Positions 40,845 to 49,145 of a stretch of 64,000 nucleotides of DNA are shown in pieces. Numbering within the stretch: the stretch's first letter is position 1; each line of letters opens with the position of its first letter. The notes beneath the pieces are model-generated. The model did no database searches. It was not told where the DNA came from and saw nothing but the letters and a program-made list of their open reading frames with translations. The translations under genes were made by a program, and so were the position numbers. Source of the stretch: BP-133 sp040756995 (GTDB lineage: Bacteria > Actinomycetota > Acidimicrobiia > IMCC26256 > BP-133); assembly GCA_040756995.1 (NCBI GenBank), contig JBFLYK010000005.1, positions 62,001-126,000 on the forward strand. Direction: 5' to 3'.

Positions 40845-42505
40845 GCGGGCGCCCCGGCACCGGTGGCCTCGGCAGCCCAGGACTCGGCCACGGCCTCCGA
40901 GGCGCCGACCAGGTCGGCGCGGCCGGACAGCACCAGCGTCGCCGCCTGGGCGGCGCGGAGGCTGTCGTCGACCAGCAGGGCGGGGACGCCCCGCACCATG
41001 CGGGCCTCCTCGCACAGCAGGACTCTGGTCACGGGTGAACCCCCGCCGACGGCCACCAGCACGGCTCCGGCGCCGATACCGGCTTCGAGATCGGCGATCG
41101 CCGGACGAAGTCCGGCCTCGTTGTCGGGCGCCGTCAGCCACAGCCCCCAGTCGCCCCCCGCCGGCGGAGGATCACCCGGCCGGCGCAACGGCACGACCTC
41201 GTCACCTCCGGAGCGCACCACCGGCCCGCCGCCGCCGGCACCGGCCGCCGACCCGTCCGGCGGAACGACCGACACCACCCGTCCGTCGACCTTGCGGCCG
41301 CCGACCGACAGTGGCGTGGCCAACGGAGGAGCGCCGAACCGCCGCAGCCACCAGTCCGACACGTCGGCCACGAACCGGGGATCCCGGGTCGCCAGCTTGT
41401 CGAGGGGAATCGCCCGGGAGAAGAAATGGAAGGCGAACTGCGGCGCGTCGAGATGGTCGTGGTAGCGACCGAAGTGCTCCCACCACGACAAGCTCGGCCC
41501 GGCCGCCCCCTGGATCTTGTCGACCGGCGGGCGGCGGGCGGTCTCGAAGGCGGCCAGGGCGGCGTCGAGGTCGCCGCGGTACTCCGTCAGGCACTGCACG
41601 AGGGCGGCCGCATCCTCCATGGCCATCTTGGTGCCCGAGCCGACCGAGAAGTGGGCGGTGTGGGCGGCGTCGCCGAGGATCACGACGTTGCCCGATCGCC
41701 AGCGGCCACAACGGATCGTCCGGAAGTTGCCCCACCGGGAGTTGTTCACCAGCAGCGGATGACCGTCGAGGTGCTCGGCGAACAGCGCCTCGAGATAGGT
41801 CTGGGAGGCGAGGTCGCTCGGGCCCGGCGGCTGGCTGACGTCGAAGGCGTCGAGCCCGGCCCGGCGCCATGACTCCTCGTCGGTCTCGACGATGAAGGTG
41901 CTGGCGTCGGAGCCATACGGATAGCCGTGGACGGCGAAGACGCCGTCGGGCCCCCGTTCGTGGATGAAGGTCAGGCCGTCGAAGAGCTTGGTGGTGGCCA
42001 GCCAGATGAACTTGGCCGAGGCCACGGTGACCGACGGCTGCAGTTCCACCTCCAGGTGGCGGCGGACGGCCGAGTTGGCACCGTCGGCCCCCACCACCAG
42101 GTCGTAGTCGCCCGACAGCCGCAGCGGGTCGGGCACGTCGTGCTCGAAGCGGAGATCGACACCGGCGCCGGCCGCCTGCTCGTGGAGAAGGCGCAGCAGC
42201 GCCATGCGGGCGATGGCCGCCATGCCGTTGCCACCGCAGCGCCACTGTTCGCCGTGGATGCGGACCTCGATCTCGTCCCAGTGGACGCCGTGATCGGTCA
42301 GTGCCCGCAGCAGGACCGGGTCGACGTCGTCGATGCCCCGGAGCGTGGCGTCGGAGAACACGACGCCGAACCCGAACGTGTCCTGGGGGCGGTTGCGCTC
42401 GAAGACGACGACCTCGGCCGACGGGTCGGCCAGCTTCAGCAGCGTGGCGGCGAAGAGACCTCCGGGCCCCCCACCGACGATGGCGATTCGCACGAACGAA
42501 AGCAT
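40841..42505 (-). CDS. FAD-dependent aryl-CoA hydroxylase (salicylyl-CoA 5-hydroxylase-like)
   Basis: A 554-residue group A flavin monooxygenase. It has IAIVGGGPGGLFAATLL, VVFERNRPQDTFGFGVVFSD, DLVVGADGANSAVRRHL (DG motif) and VVILGDAAHTAHFSVGSGTK (GD motif). The FERN.P.DTFG.GVVFS block is characteristic of anthraniloyl-CoA and salicylyl-CoA monooxygenases. Those relatives carry a full OYE-like barrel after the hydroxylase; here about 110 C-terminal residues keep only barrel-end-like strands (GVPALLVDDS, AATLVLSGRADLVG). ATG 42505 or GTG 42493 may start translation; neither has a clear ribosome site. First gene of the salicylate/gentisate operon. Confidence 0.85.
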   Translation of the reverse strand: MLSFVRIAIVGGGPGGLFAATLLKLADPSAEVVVFERNRPQDTFGFGVVFSDATLRGIDDVDPVLLRALTDHGVHWDEIEVRIHGEQWRCGGNGMAAIARMALLRLLHEQAAGAGVDLRFEHDVPDPLRLSGDYDLVVGADGANSAVRRHLEVELQPSVTVASAKFIWLATTKLFDGLTFIHERGPDGVFAVHGYPYGSDASTFIVETDEESWRRAGLDAFDVSQPPGPSDLASQTYLEALFAEHLDGHPLLVNNSRWGNFRTIRCGRWRSGNVVILGDAAHTAHFSVGSGTKMAMEDAAALVQCLTEYRGDLDAALAAFETARRPPVDKIQGAAGPSLSWWEHFGRYHDHLDAPQFAFHFFSRAIPLDKLATRDPRFVADVSDWWLRRFGAPPLATPLSVGGRKVDGRVVSVVPPDGSAAGAGGGGPVVRSGGDEVVPLRRPGDPPPAGGDWGLWLTAPDNEAGLRPAIADLEAGIGAGAVLVAVGGGSPVTRVLLCEEARMVRGVPALLVDDSLRAAQAATLVLSGRADLVGASEAVAESWAAEATGAGAPA

Positions 42506-42572
42506 AACGTATTTGCAACGACAGACGCAATAGTGCTAGCTTTACGGTCGTGCCGCAGCAAGGGGGTCGAGG
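42506..42572. promoter_or_regulatory. Divergent promoter region, aromatic operon and secreted hydrolase
   Basis: 67 bases separate two divergent starts. The left half is AT-rich (ATAACGTATTTGCAACG) and contains TTGC...GCAA arms separated by ten bases, an imperfect operator-like arrangement. A GGGGG stretch near the plus-strand ATG may serve as its ribosome site. Shared control of the operon and the hydrolase is likely. Confidence 0.4.
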
Positions 42573-44963
42573 ATGAGGCGCTTCCGCAACTGGATCGCGA
42601 CGTTCGGCGCGCTGGCGCTCGGGGTGGCGGTGCTTCCCGGGGGAGTCGGGGCGGAGGCGGCGCCGCCCGTCCGGCCGACGGTCGAGACCACCACACCGGG
42701 GCTGCCGCCGGCCATCAACGGGGTGGCGCCCGGCCCCGAGATCCTCCACCGCCCGCCGGCCCGGGCGCCGCAGTTCGAGAACACCGGCGTCTGGACGGCC
42801 GAGCCGACCAAGGTCTGCATGACCAGCGCCTACCGGTCGGGTGAGTTCCTCTACCAGGACTGCCTGTGGGACGACAACGGGGGCGGGCCCGCCTACCGCT
42901 GGTGGTACTACACGGCGTTCAAGACCTACCGGTATCCCACGAATCCCGCCTACCGGAACAACGCCGCCGACATCGTCGAGGTCCGGCTCAAGCCGCTCGA
43001 CGACGCCACCGCCCTGCGGGTCACCTACAACACGATGGTCGACCCCGACCTGGTGGCGACCACGATCGCCCTCGGCGGCGACGCCGGCCAGCCGGTCGAG
43101 GTGCCCCATGGCGCCAACACGAAGATGCCGGCCGAGGTGTTCGTCACCGCCCACGGCAATAGCGGCGACATCGTCGACGCCGCCACCGGCCGGGCCCGGC
43201 CGGAGCAGCCGGCGGTCACGACCGACCTCGAGCGCCGCCAGGTCGAGATCCGCATTCCCTACTCCGCCTTCGATCCCCGGGGTGACAGCGCGGTGCGGGT
43301 CGGGGTCGCCGCCGGTCTGTGGGACCGGGCCGGCAACCGTTACCTCGTTCCCCGCCAGGGCGACCCGACCGGCACCGAGCCGGGCGGCGGGACCGGCGAG
43401 CGCCCGTCCGCCTTCTTCAATGTGGCCTTCCGCTACGACGAGCCCTTCGAGTCCGCCTGGCGCGACCACCTGCAGCTGGCGGCGGTGGAGAAGGGCGACG
43501 TCAGCCCGTTCTTCGCCACGGTCGACTTCACCAAGCTGGCCGCCGGTGTCGACGACGACATGGTCGGGCAGCGGGGCGGCGTCCCGGCCACCGGGTTCAT
43601 GAGCATGCTCTTCGCCAGCCACTTCGAGACCAACCAGGGGCGGCGGATCCCGAGCGATCCCAACGGGCCGCGCCCGGGCAGCTTCAGCCAGCAGAACGGC
43701 TTCTCGCAGGGTTCACCGGGGAAGAACTCCCGGCCCGGGCTGGCCTTCGGCTGGCCGTGCCGCGATGACTGCACCCCCGACCTCGCCGGCCGGCTGCAGC
43801 GCTACCTCGTCTACGTCCCGAATGTGGCCCCGCCGCCGTCGGGCTACGGGACCCTGCTGTGGCTCGGGGGCTACGCCATCAACGCCGGCGACGTCGTCTA
43901 CGGCGAACGCGACCTCTACCGCGCCGTCGGCGAGCGGCCCGACAACCCGACGCTGGTGGTGGGGACCGACGCCCGCGGCGCCGACCAGTGGGGCTACGGG
44001 CAGAGCGGCGCCAGCAACTTCGAGACGTGGGCCGACGTGGCCCGCCGCTTCAAGCTCGACCCGTCCAGGACGGCCATCGGCGGGTTCTCCAGCGGCGCCT
44101 ACAGCGCCAACAAGCTGGCGCTGACGTTCCCCGACGTGTTCGGCAAGGCCTTCCCCTGTGACGGTCTCGACGTCGCGCCGTCGTTCCCGACGCAGAACGG
44201 CGTCGCCGACGAGCTGCCCGTCGACACCACGACGGTGCACGAGCCGGGTTCCCGGATCAGCGAGCTGCTGCCGTCCCGCCGCAACCAGCCGGTCATGGAG
44301 TGGGCGGGCAGCACCGACGACTTCATTCCCTACAACATCACCCGCAAGCGGGCCGACATCTACGCCCGAGGTGAATACGACTACGAGTTCGTCACCTGGC
44401 ACGGCGTCGCCTCCGGGCACCTGCTGATATGCAACAACGGGACGTTCGACATCCTCACCCGGTGGCTGGGCGATTCGCGTCGGGTCGTCGACCCGGTCCA
44501 CGTCACCTACGTCCGCAACCCGCTCATGGATGATCCGGGCGCCGGCCTCGTCGGCAACCGGGCCTACTGGGTCTCGGGCATCGAGACCCGGAATCGGGCG
44601 CTGGGCCGGATCGACGTGATCTCCGGCGGCTTCGACGTCGGGCCGGCCGAGATCCACCAGAAGTCAACGGAGAACCTCTCGATCCCGAGCGACGGCATCT
44701 ACCTGGGCAGCGGGTTCGATCAGCCCGACAAGCGCTCCGCCCTGCCGCAGAACCCCTACACCCGGGAGTACCGGCACCTGGACGCCGGGCCGTCGCAGAC
44801 CCCGAGCGACACGCTCACGATCACGGCCCGGAACATCGGCTCGATCGTCATCGACATCGCCCGGGCCAAGGTGAGCTGCGACGCCAAGCTCGACGTCCGG
44901 AGCGACGGGCCGCTGTCGGTCACGCTCCTCGGCTGTGGGGGAGATCCGCAGACGTTCGGCTGA
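42573..44963 (+). CDS. Secreted alpha/beta hydrolase with N-terminal beta-rich domain
   Basis: A 796-residue exported protein. The signal peptide (MRRFRNWIATFGALALGVAV...) ends near residue 30. Residues about 60-300 form a beta-rich domain resembling glucodextranase/DOMON-like C-terminal modules (ADIVEVRLKPLDDATALRVT). An alpha/beta hydrolase domain follows (about 400-640) with the nucleophile elbow GGFSSGAYSANKLAL (GxSxG), an acid candidate in EWAGSTDDFIPYN and His in TWHGVASGHLL. The C-terminal 120 residues are a second beta domain. It is probably an extracellular esterase or depolymerase. Its 3' end overlaps the PaaX gene on the other strand by 44 bases. Confidence 0.8.
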   Translation: MRRFRNWIATFGALALGVAVLPGGVGAEAAPPVRPTVETTTPGLPPAINGVAPGPEILHRPPARAPQFENTGVWTAEPTKVCMTSAYRSGEFLYQDCLWDDNGGGPAYRWWYYTAFKTYRYPTNPAYRNNAADIVEVRLKPLDDATALRVTYNTMVDPDLVATTIALGGDAGQPVEVPHGANTKMPAEVFVTAHGNSGDIVDAATGRARPEQPAVTTDLERRQVEIRIPYSAFDPRGDSAVRVGVAAGLWDRAGNRYLVPRQGDPTGTEPGGGTGERPSAFFNVAFRYDEPFESAWRDHLQLAAVEKGDVSPFFATVDFTKLAAGVDDDMVGQRGGVPATGFMSMLFASHFETNQGRRIPSDPNGPRPGSFSQQNGFSQGSPGKNSRPGLAFGWPCRDDCTPDLAGRLQRYLVYVPNVAPPPSGYGTLLWLGGYAINAGDVVYGERDLYRAVGERPDNPTLVVGTDARGADQWGYGQSGASNFETWADVARRFKLDPSRTAIGGFSSGAYSANKLALTFPDVFGKAFPCDGLDVAPSFPTQNGVADELPVDTTTVHEPGSRISELLPSRRNQPVMEWAGSTDDFIPYNITRKRADIYARGEYDYEFVTWHGVASGHLLICNNGTFDILTRWLGDSRRVVDPVHVTYVRNPLMDDPGAGLVGNRAYWVSGIETRNRALGRIDVISGGFDVGPAEIHQKSTENLSIPSDGIYLGSGFDQPDKRSALPQNPYTREYRHLDAGPSQTPSDTLTITARNIGSIVIDIARAKVSCDAKLDVRSDGPLSVTLLGCGGDPQTFG

Positions 44964-45777
44964 TCGCCGCCGGTTCCCCGGTGGCCTGCAGCACCTGTTC
45001 GTAGTGGGCGACGGCCGGCGCCCGCAACAGGTCGAAACCGGCCAGGAACAGGTCGTGGGCCTGGCGGCCCCGCCAGCCGGCCGGCTCCAGCTCGGGCGGC
45101 AGCCCCGGGTCCTTGAAGGGGAACATGCGGTACTCGTGGATGAAGCGGGTCCGCTCGACGAGGGCGTCGGCGCCCTGCGGTTGACGGCGCTGCCAGGCCT
45201 TCACCCTCGGTTCCCAGGTGGCCAGGAATTCGGCGTACTCGTCGTTGAGCGCCTCGAGGTCCCAGCAGCGGGCGGCCATCTCCCGGTCCTCCTCCAGGCC
45301 GCTGGACTGGGCCATGAGGAGCTGGAGGCGGCCGTCGGGCTCGCCTTTCCAGGCGTCGGCGACCTGGGCCCGCCGGTCGTGGGGGGAGATCCAGGCCGAG
45401 GCGGCCAGGGGCCCGAACCCCAACCACGACAACGTCTTGCGCAGCCGGTCGCGGCTGGCCCGGGCCGACTCCGGGATGCTGTAGATGGCCAGGCACCACT
45501 GCCCGGGCCACGGTTCGGGCGGCCGCTCGAAGATGCGCTCCCGGCCGGTGTCGAGCAGGCGCCAGCCTTCCTCGGTCAGGGCGTAGCGGCTCTGGCGCCC
45601 GACTCGGCTCGACTCGAACCATCCTTCCTTGCGGAGGCGGGCCATGAGGACGCGCACGACGTCCTCGCCGATGCCGAACGGGCCGAGCAGCTCGACCAGC
45701 GCCCGGAGGCCGATCTCCCCGCCGTCGTAGCGGATGTACTCGCCGAAGAGATCGAAGACGATCGACCGCAGCTTCAC
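44920..45777 (-). CDS. PaaX family transcriptional regulator
   Basis: A 285-residue PaaX-type regulator beginning at GTG. The winged helix (about 1-75) includes LRSIVFDLFGEYIRYDGGE, VRVLMARLRKEGWFES and GRQSRYALTEEG. The central domain has WCLAIYSIPESARASRDRLRK and LSWLGFGPLAASAWISPHDR, the most conserved PaaX block, and a C-terminal helical domain follows. PaaX proteins sense aryl-CoA esters such as phenylacetyl-CoA. Targets could include the nearby aromatic operon or the PaaK-like gene at the left of the window; no binding site is proposed. Confidence 0.92.
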   Translation of the reverse strand: MKLRSIVFDLFGEYIRYDGGEIGLRALVELLGPFGIGEDVVRVLMARLRKEGWFESSRVGRQSRYALTEEGWRLLDTGRERIFERPPEPWPGQWCLAIYSIPESARASRDRLRKTLSWLGFGPLAASAWISPHDRRAQVADAWKGEPDGRLQLLMAQSSGLEEDREMAARCWDLEALNDEYAEFLATWEPRVKAWQRRQPQGADALVERTRFIHEYRMFPFKDPGLPPELEPAGWRGRQAHDLFLAGFDLLRAPAVAHYEQVLQATGEPAAISRTSADLPHSRGA

Positions 45778-45820
45778 GGCCCCAGCCTAGGAGGTCGGCG
45801 CGTCAGTAGAGTGGCTGGCG

Positions 45821-46765
45821 ATGCAGCTCGGATTCTCTCTTCCCTTCGCCGGCTCGTGGGCCACGCCGGACAACCAGGTGACGGTGGCCCGCCGGGCCGA
45901 GGAGCTGGGCTACTCGTCGCTGTGGGTGGCGCAGCGCCTGCTCTACCCGGTCGAGCCCCGCGACGAATATGCGTCGGCTCCGGGTCAACCGTGGCCGGAG
46001 GCCTTCGAGAGTGTCGTCGACCCGATCGTGACGCTGAGCCACGTGGCCGGGGCCACCCGGCGCATCCGGCTGGGGTCGGCCACGCTGATCGCCGTCTTCG
46101 CCTCGCCGGTGGTGCTGGCCAAGCAGCTGGCCACGCTCGACATCGTCTGTGACGGCCGCCTCGACGTCGGGCTGAGCCTCGGCTGGTCGCAGGACGAGTA
46201 CGAGGCGTGCGGCGTCCCGTTCCAGGAAAGGGGCGCCCGCCTCGACGAGTTCATCCGGTGCCTGCAGGCGCTGTGGGACGACGATCCCGTGGAGTTCGCC
46301 GGCCGCTTCTATTCGGTTCCCCCTTCGTTGTTCCTGCCGAAACCGCGGCAGCGTCCCCGTCCGCCGATTCTGGTCGGCGGGTATGCCGCAGCCACGGTGC
46401 GGCGGGCGGCGACGCTGGGGGACGGATACCTCGGCGGCAACGTCCCCCTGGCCCGGGTCGTCCCGCTGGTGGAACAGCTCCGTTCGGCGGCGGCCGATGC
46501 CGGCCGGGATCCGGCGTCGCTGCGGGTCGTGTCCCGCGGCGTCGTCCGCCTCTTCGACTCGGCCCTCGACGGTGACGACCGCCGGCCGCTGTGGGGATCG
46601 CTCGACCAGATCCGGGCCGATGTCGACCGCTACCGCGACGCCGGCCTCGACGAGCTGTTCTTCGAGCTGAACTTCGACCCGACCTTCGGCTCCCGCGACG
46701 CCGACGCCAAGGCCTCGATGGCCACGGCTCTGCACCTGCTGGAGGTGCTGGCGCCGGCGGCCTGA
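45821..46765 (+). CDS. Luciferase-like (LLM) F420-type oxidoreductase
   Basis: A 314-residue LLM-class TIM-barrel enzyme. Strands and loops typical of the family are present: LGFSLPFAGSWATPDN, RRAEELGYSSLWVAQ, RIRLGSATLIAVFASPVVLAKQ, DGRLDVGLSLGWSQDEYEACG and PPILVGGYAAATVRRAATLGDG. The GLSLGWS-DE loop with the TIG03619/F420 layout favours coenzyme F420 over FMN (family knowledge). Divergent from PaaX across 43 bases. Substrate unknown. Confidence 0.88.
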   Translation: MQLGFSLPFAGSWATPDNQVTVARRAEELGYSSLWVAQRLLYPVEPRDEYASAPGQPWPEAFESVVDPIVTLSHVAGATRRIRLGSATLIAVFASPVVLAKQLATLDIVCDGRLDVGLSLGWSQDEYEACGVPFQERGARLDEFIRCLQALWDDDPVEFAGRFYSVPPSLFLPKPRQRPRPPILVGGYAAATVRRAATLGDGYLGGNVPLARVVPLVEQLRSAAADAGRDPASLRVVSRGVVRLFDSALDGDDRRPLWGSLDQIRADVDRYRDAGLDELFFELNFDPTFGSRDADAKASMATALHLLEVLAPAA

Positions 46766-46773
46766 ACGCCGGC

Positions 46774-47595
46774 TTACCGCAGGGCTTCGGCGAGGGCCTG
46801 GTAGGCGGGGATGAGGTCGTTGCCGATGACCTGGATGCTGATGTGGTCGGCGCCCGCTTCCAGGTGGGCCCGCAGACCCCGGGCGACGGTCTCGGGGTCG
46901 CCGTGGAGCACCAGGGCGTCGACGAGCCGGTCGCTGCCGCCGTCGGCCAGGTCGTCCTCGGAGAAGCCGAAGCGCAGCAGGTTCTGGCGGTAGTTGGTGA
47001 GCTCCAGATAGCGCTTGAGGACCTTCCGGCCGAGCGTCCGGGCCCGGTCGGCGTCGGTGTCGAGCACCACCTTGTGCTCGGGGGCGAGCAGCGTGTCGGG
47101 CCCGACGATCTTGCGGGCGAGGGCGGTGTGGTCCGGTGTCGTGAGATAGGGATGGGCGCCGGCGGCCCGGGCGGCCGCGATCTCGAGCACCCTCGACCCG
47201 AGGGCGGCCAGGATGCGCCGGCCGGCCGGCACGCCGGCGTCGTCGAGCTGGTCCAGGTACTCGACGATCTTCTCGGAGGGCTTGCGGTATTCGGTGGTGT
47301 GTTCCCGATGGCCGATGCCGACGCCGAGCATGAACCGGCCCGGATGCTTGGCCGCCAGCCGCTGGTAGGAGGCGGCCACCGTGGCGGCGTCGTCCTTCCA
47401 CATGTTGACGATGCCCGTCGCCACCGTGATCCGCTCGGTGGCATCGAGCAGCGCCTCCGCACTCTGCAGATCACCGTCGGGTGACCCGCCGATCCAGAAC
47501 GTCCCGTAGCCGAGCCGTTCCGCCTCCGCCGCCAATTCCGGCGTCGCGTTGCCCGTGAACTGCCAGATCCCGATGGTGCCCAGTGCCGCACTCAT
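46774..47595 (-). CDS. Luciferase-like (LLM) F420-type oxidoreductase
   Basis: A 273-residue LLM-class protein, convergent with the other LLM gene eight bases away. It starts GTIGIWQFTGNATPELAAEA and has RLGYGTFWIGGSPDG, ITVATGIVNMWKDDAATVAA and RFMLGVGIGHREHTTEYRKP, matching the TIGR03620-type F420 group. The ATG chosen keeps the first barrel strand at the N-terminus. The two LLM proteins differ clearly in sequence, so they are not a recent duplication. Confidence 0.87.
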   Translation of the reverse strand: MSAALGTIGIWQFTGNATPELAAEAERLGYGTFWIGGSPDGDLQSAEALLDATERITVATGIVNMWKDDAATVAASYQRLAAKHPGRFMLGVGIGHREHTTEYRKPSEKIVEYLDQLDDAGVPAGRRILAALGSRVLEIAAARAAGAHPYLTTPDHTALARKIVGPDTLLAPEHKVVLDTDADRARTLGRKVLKRYLELTNYRQNLLRFGFSEDDLADGGSDRLVDALVLHGDPETVARGLRAHLEAGADHISIQVIGNDLIPAYQALAEALR

Positions 47596-47684
47596 GCCCC
47601 GGGACAATACGCTTCCCGATAGTGGCTCGCTCGCCGTCATCACCGGCCGAACGCCGCAAGCTGAGCGAGCGGTCGGCCCGGTTG

Positions 47685-47957
47685 TTATACGGCCGTGGTG
47701 GAGCTGGCCACGGAGAAGAACGTGCAGCCCCAGGCCCCGGCCTTCACCGAGTGGGCCATCCCGGCGGGAATGTAGGCGTAGCTCCCGGCGTGGAGCTGGC
47801 GGCCCAGGACCCGGCAGGTGCCCTGCACGACGGTGATCTGATGGTCCGAGTCCCGGTCGTCCCAGCGGAGCTCGGCGCCGGCGTCGGCGTGCACGAGTTC
47901 GGGGGCGGCCGGAACATGGGTGATCGTGATGGCGTCAGCGACGGACAACGTCTGCAC
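47685..47957 (-). CDS. Small single-domain cupin
   Basis: A 90-residue beta-barrel protein from a GTG with AAGGAG six bases upstream. Motif 1 is degenerate (DHQITVVQGTCRVLG) and motif 2 is GSYAYIPAGMAHSVKAG, with one clear metal-type His. Small cupins of this kind bind a metal or small ligand and often act in stress or as isomerases. A GGGAC-N4-GGCCC element lies 66 bases upstream. A possible TATAAC -10 follows the gene (47691-47696 on minus), before the LLM gene. Confidence 0.75.
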   Translation of the reverse strand: MQTLSVADAITITHVPAAPELVHADAGAELRWDDRDSDHQITVVQGTCRVLGRQLHAGSYAYIPAGMAHSVKAGAWGCTFFSVASSTTAV

Positions 47958-48023
47958 AGGCTTCTCCTTCACGGAAACCAGTCGACGAAGCCCACCCTGA
48001 CCGATGCCCTGTCGAGGCGCCAG

Positions 48024-48038
48024 GGGACAAAGGGCCCT
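48024..48038. promoter_or_regulatory. DevR/DosR-box-like element GGGACAAAGGGCCCT
   Basis: GGGAC-N4-GGCCC is the pattern I remember for DevR/DosR-type response-regulator sites in actinobacteria. It lies 67-81 bases before the small cupin start on the minus strand, in a 125-base stretch without a gene. No DosR gene is in the window. Confidence 0.35.
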
Positions 48039-48082
48039 ATCTCCAGGCGGCGGCAGATCCGTCCGGTTCGAGTGGCCGGCGT

Positions 48083-48982
48083 CTACGGAAAGCGGCAGCC
48101 CGTGAGTTGTTCGGAGAGTTGCCAGAGGCCGGCGGCGAGGCCGGGGTCGCGAGCCTGGCGGCTGGGGGTCTCCCGGACGGGGCGGCCCCAGACCTGGAAC
48201 TGCGGGCCGTAGTACTCGCCGCTGTTCGCTTCGGGGTCGGTGGCGGCCCGGACGAACGGCAGGGCGCCCCGGGAGGCGGACTGGATGAAGGGGTGCCACA
48301 GCGGCACGAGCCGGTTCGTCCAGGAGCGGCCGTTGCGGCCGAGGCTCGTCCTCGAGCCGCCGGGATGGGCGGCCAGCGCGGCGGTGGCGGCGCCCGCTCT
48401 CCGGAGGCGCCGGTCGAGCTCCAGGGTGAAGAGCAGATTGGCCAGCTTGCTCTGGAAGTAGGCCTGCCACCGGTCGTAGGGCCGCCGTTCCCAGAGCAGG
48501 TCGCCGAGGTCGACGCGACCCAGGCGGGCGCCCATGCTCGACATGGTGACGATGCGGGAGCCGGCCGTGGCCAGCAGCTGAGGCAGGAGCCGGGCGGTCA
48601 GGGCGAAGTGGCCGAGGTGGTTCACGCCCATGTGGGTCTCGAATCCGTCGGCCGTCAGGCCCCGGTCGACCGCCATCAGACCGGCGTTGTTGGCCAGCAG
48701 GTCGAGGCGCGGCTCGGCGCCCAGTTCGGCGGCGAATTTCTCCACCGAGGCGAGACTGGCGAGGCCGAGTGATCTGACCTCGAGGGCGCCGGTCATGCCG
48801 GCGGCCCGCAGGGCGGAGGCCGCCGCCTCACCGGCCGCTTCGTCGCGGCAGGCCATGATGACGCGGGCGCCGTGGCCGGCCAGATAGCGCGTCACCTCCC
48901 GGCCCAGGCCGCGGTTGGCACCGGTCACGACCGCCACCCGTCCCGACAGGTCCGGGATGTCTTTCGTCGACCAGGTCGCCAC
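48083..48982 (-). CDS. SDR family oxidoreductase (retinol-dehydrogenase-like)
   Basis: A 299-residue short-chain dehydrogenase. Coenzyme motif TGANRGLG (about residues 21-28), NNAG near 94, catalytic Ser in IVTMSSMGARLG, and YFQSKLANLLF supplying Tyr and Lys. The WSTKDIPDLSGRVAVVTG opening and HPGGSRTSLGRN with the long C-terminus are typical of the plant POR/retinol dehydrogenase-like group. GTG start without a strong ribosome site. It is divergent from the LAATG-tailed surface protein across 163 bases. Confidence 0.88.
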   Translation of the reverse strand: MATWSTKDIPDLSGRVAVVTGANRGLGREVTRYLAGHGARVIMACRDEAAGEAAASALRAAGMTGALEVRSLGLASLASVEKFAAELGAEPRLDLLANNAGLMAVDRGLTADGFETHMGVNHLGHFALTARLLPQLLATAGSRIVTMSSMGARLGRVDLGDLLWERRPYDRWQAYFQSKLANLLFTLELDRRLRRAGAATAALAAHPGGSRTSLGRNGRSWTNRLVPLWHPFIQSASRGALPFVRAATDPEANSGEYYGPQFQVWGRPVRETPSRQARDPGLAAGLWQLSEQLTGCRFP

Positions 48983-49145
48983 GGCATCATCTTGTCCGAG
49001 CGCGAAGTCCTCTGGACATAGGGACCAGTTGGGACATTTGGGAGGAAATCGCCCGACCGGTGTCGAAACTCCTCCCCAGTTGCCTTCGGGAGGCGTGCCG
49101 GTGCACGCGTTCTCGCTCCCGGGGGCCCGGGACTGGGGGTGCCGT
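48983..49145. promoter_or_regulatory. Divergent intergenic region with GGGAC direct repeats and a leader hairpin
   Basis: GGAC/GGGAC/GGGAC/GGGAG elements start at 49014, 49021, 49031 and 49040, about one helical turn apart for the last three. Downstream, CCTCCC (near 49073) can pair with GGGAGG (near 49088), and ACCGG with CCGGT outside it, forming a long leader hairpin before the surface-protein ATG. Confidence 0.4.
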
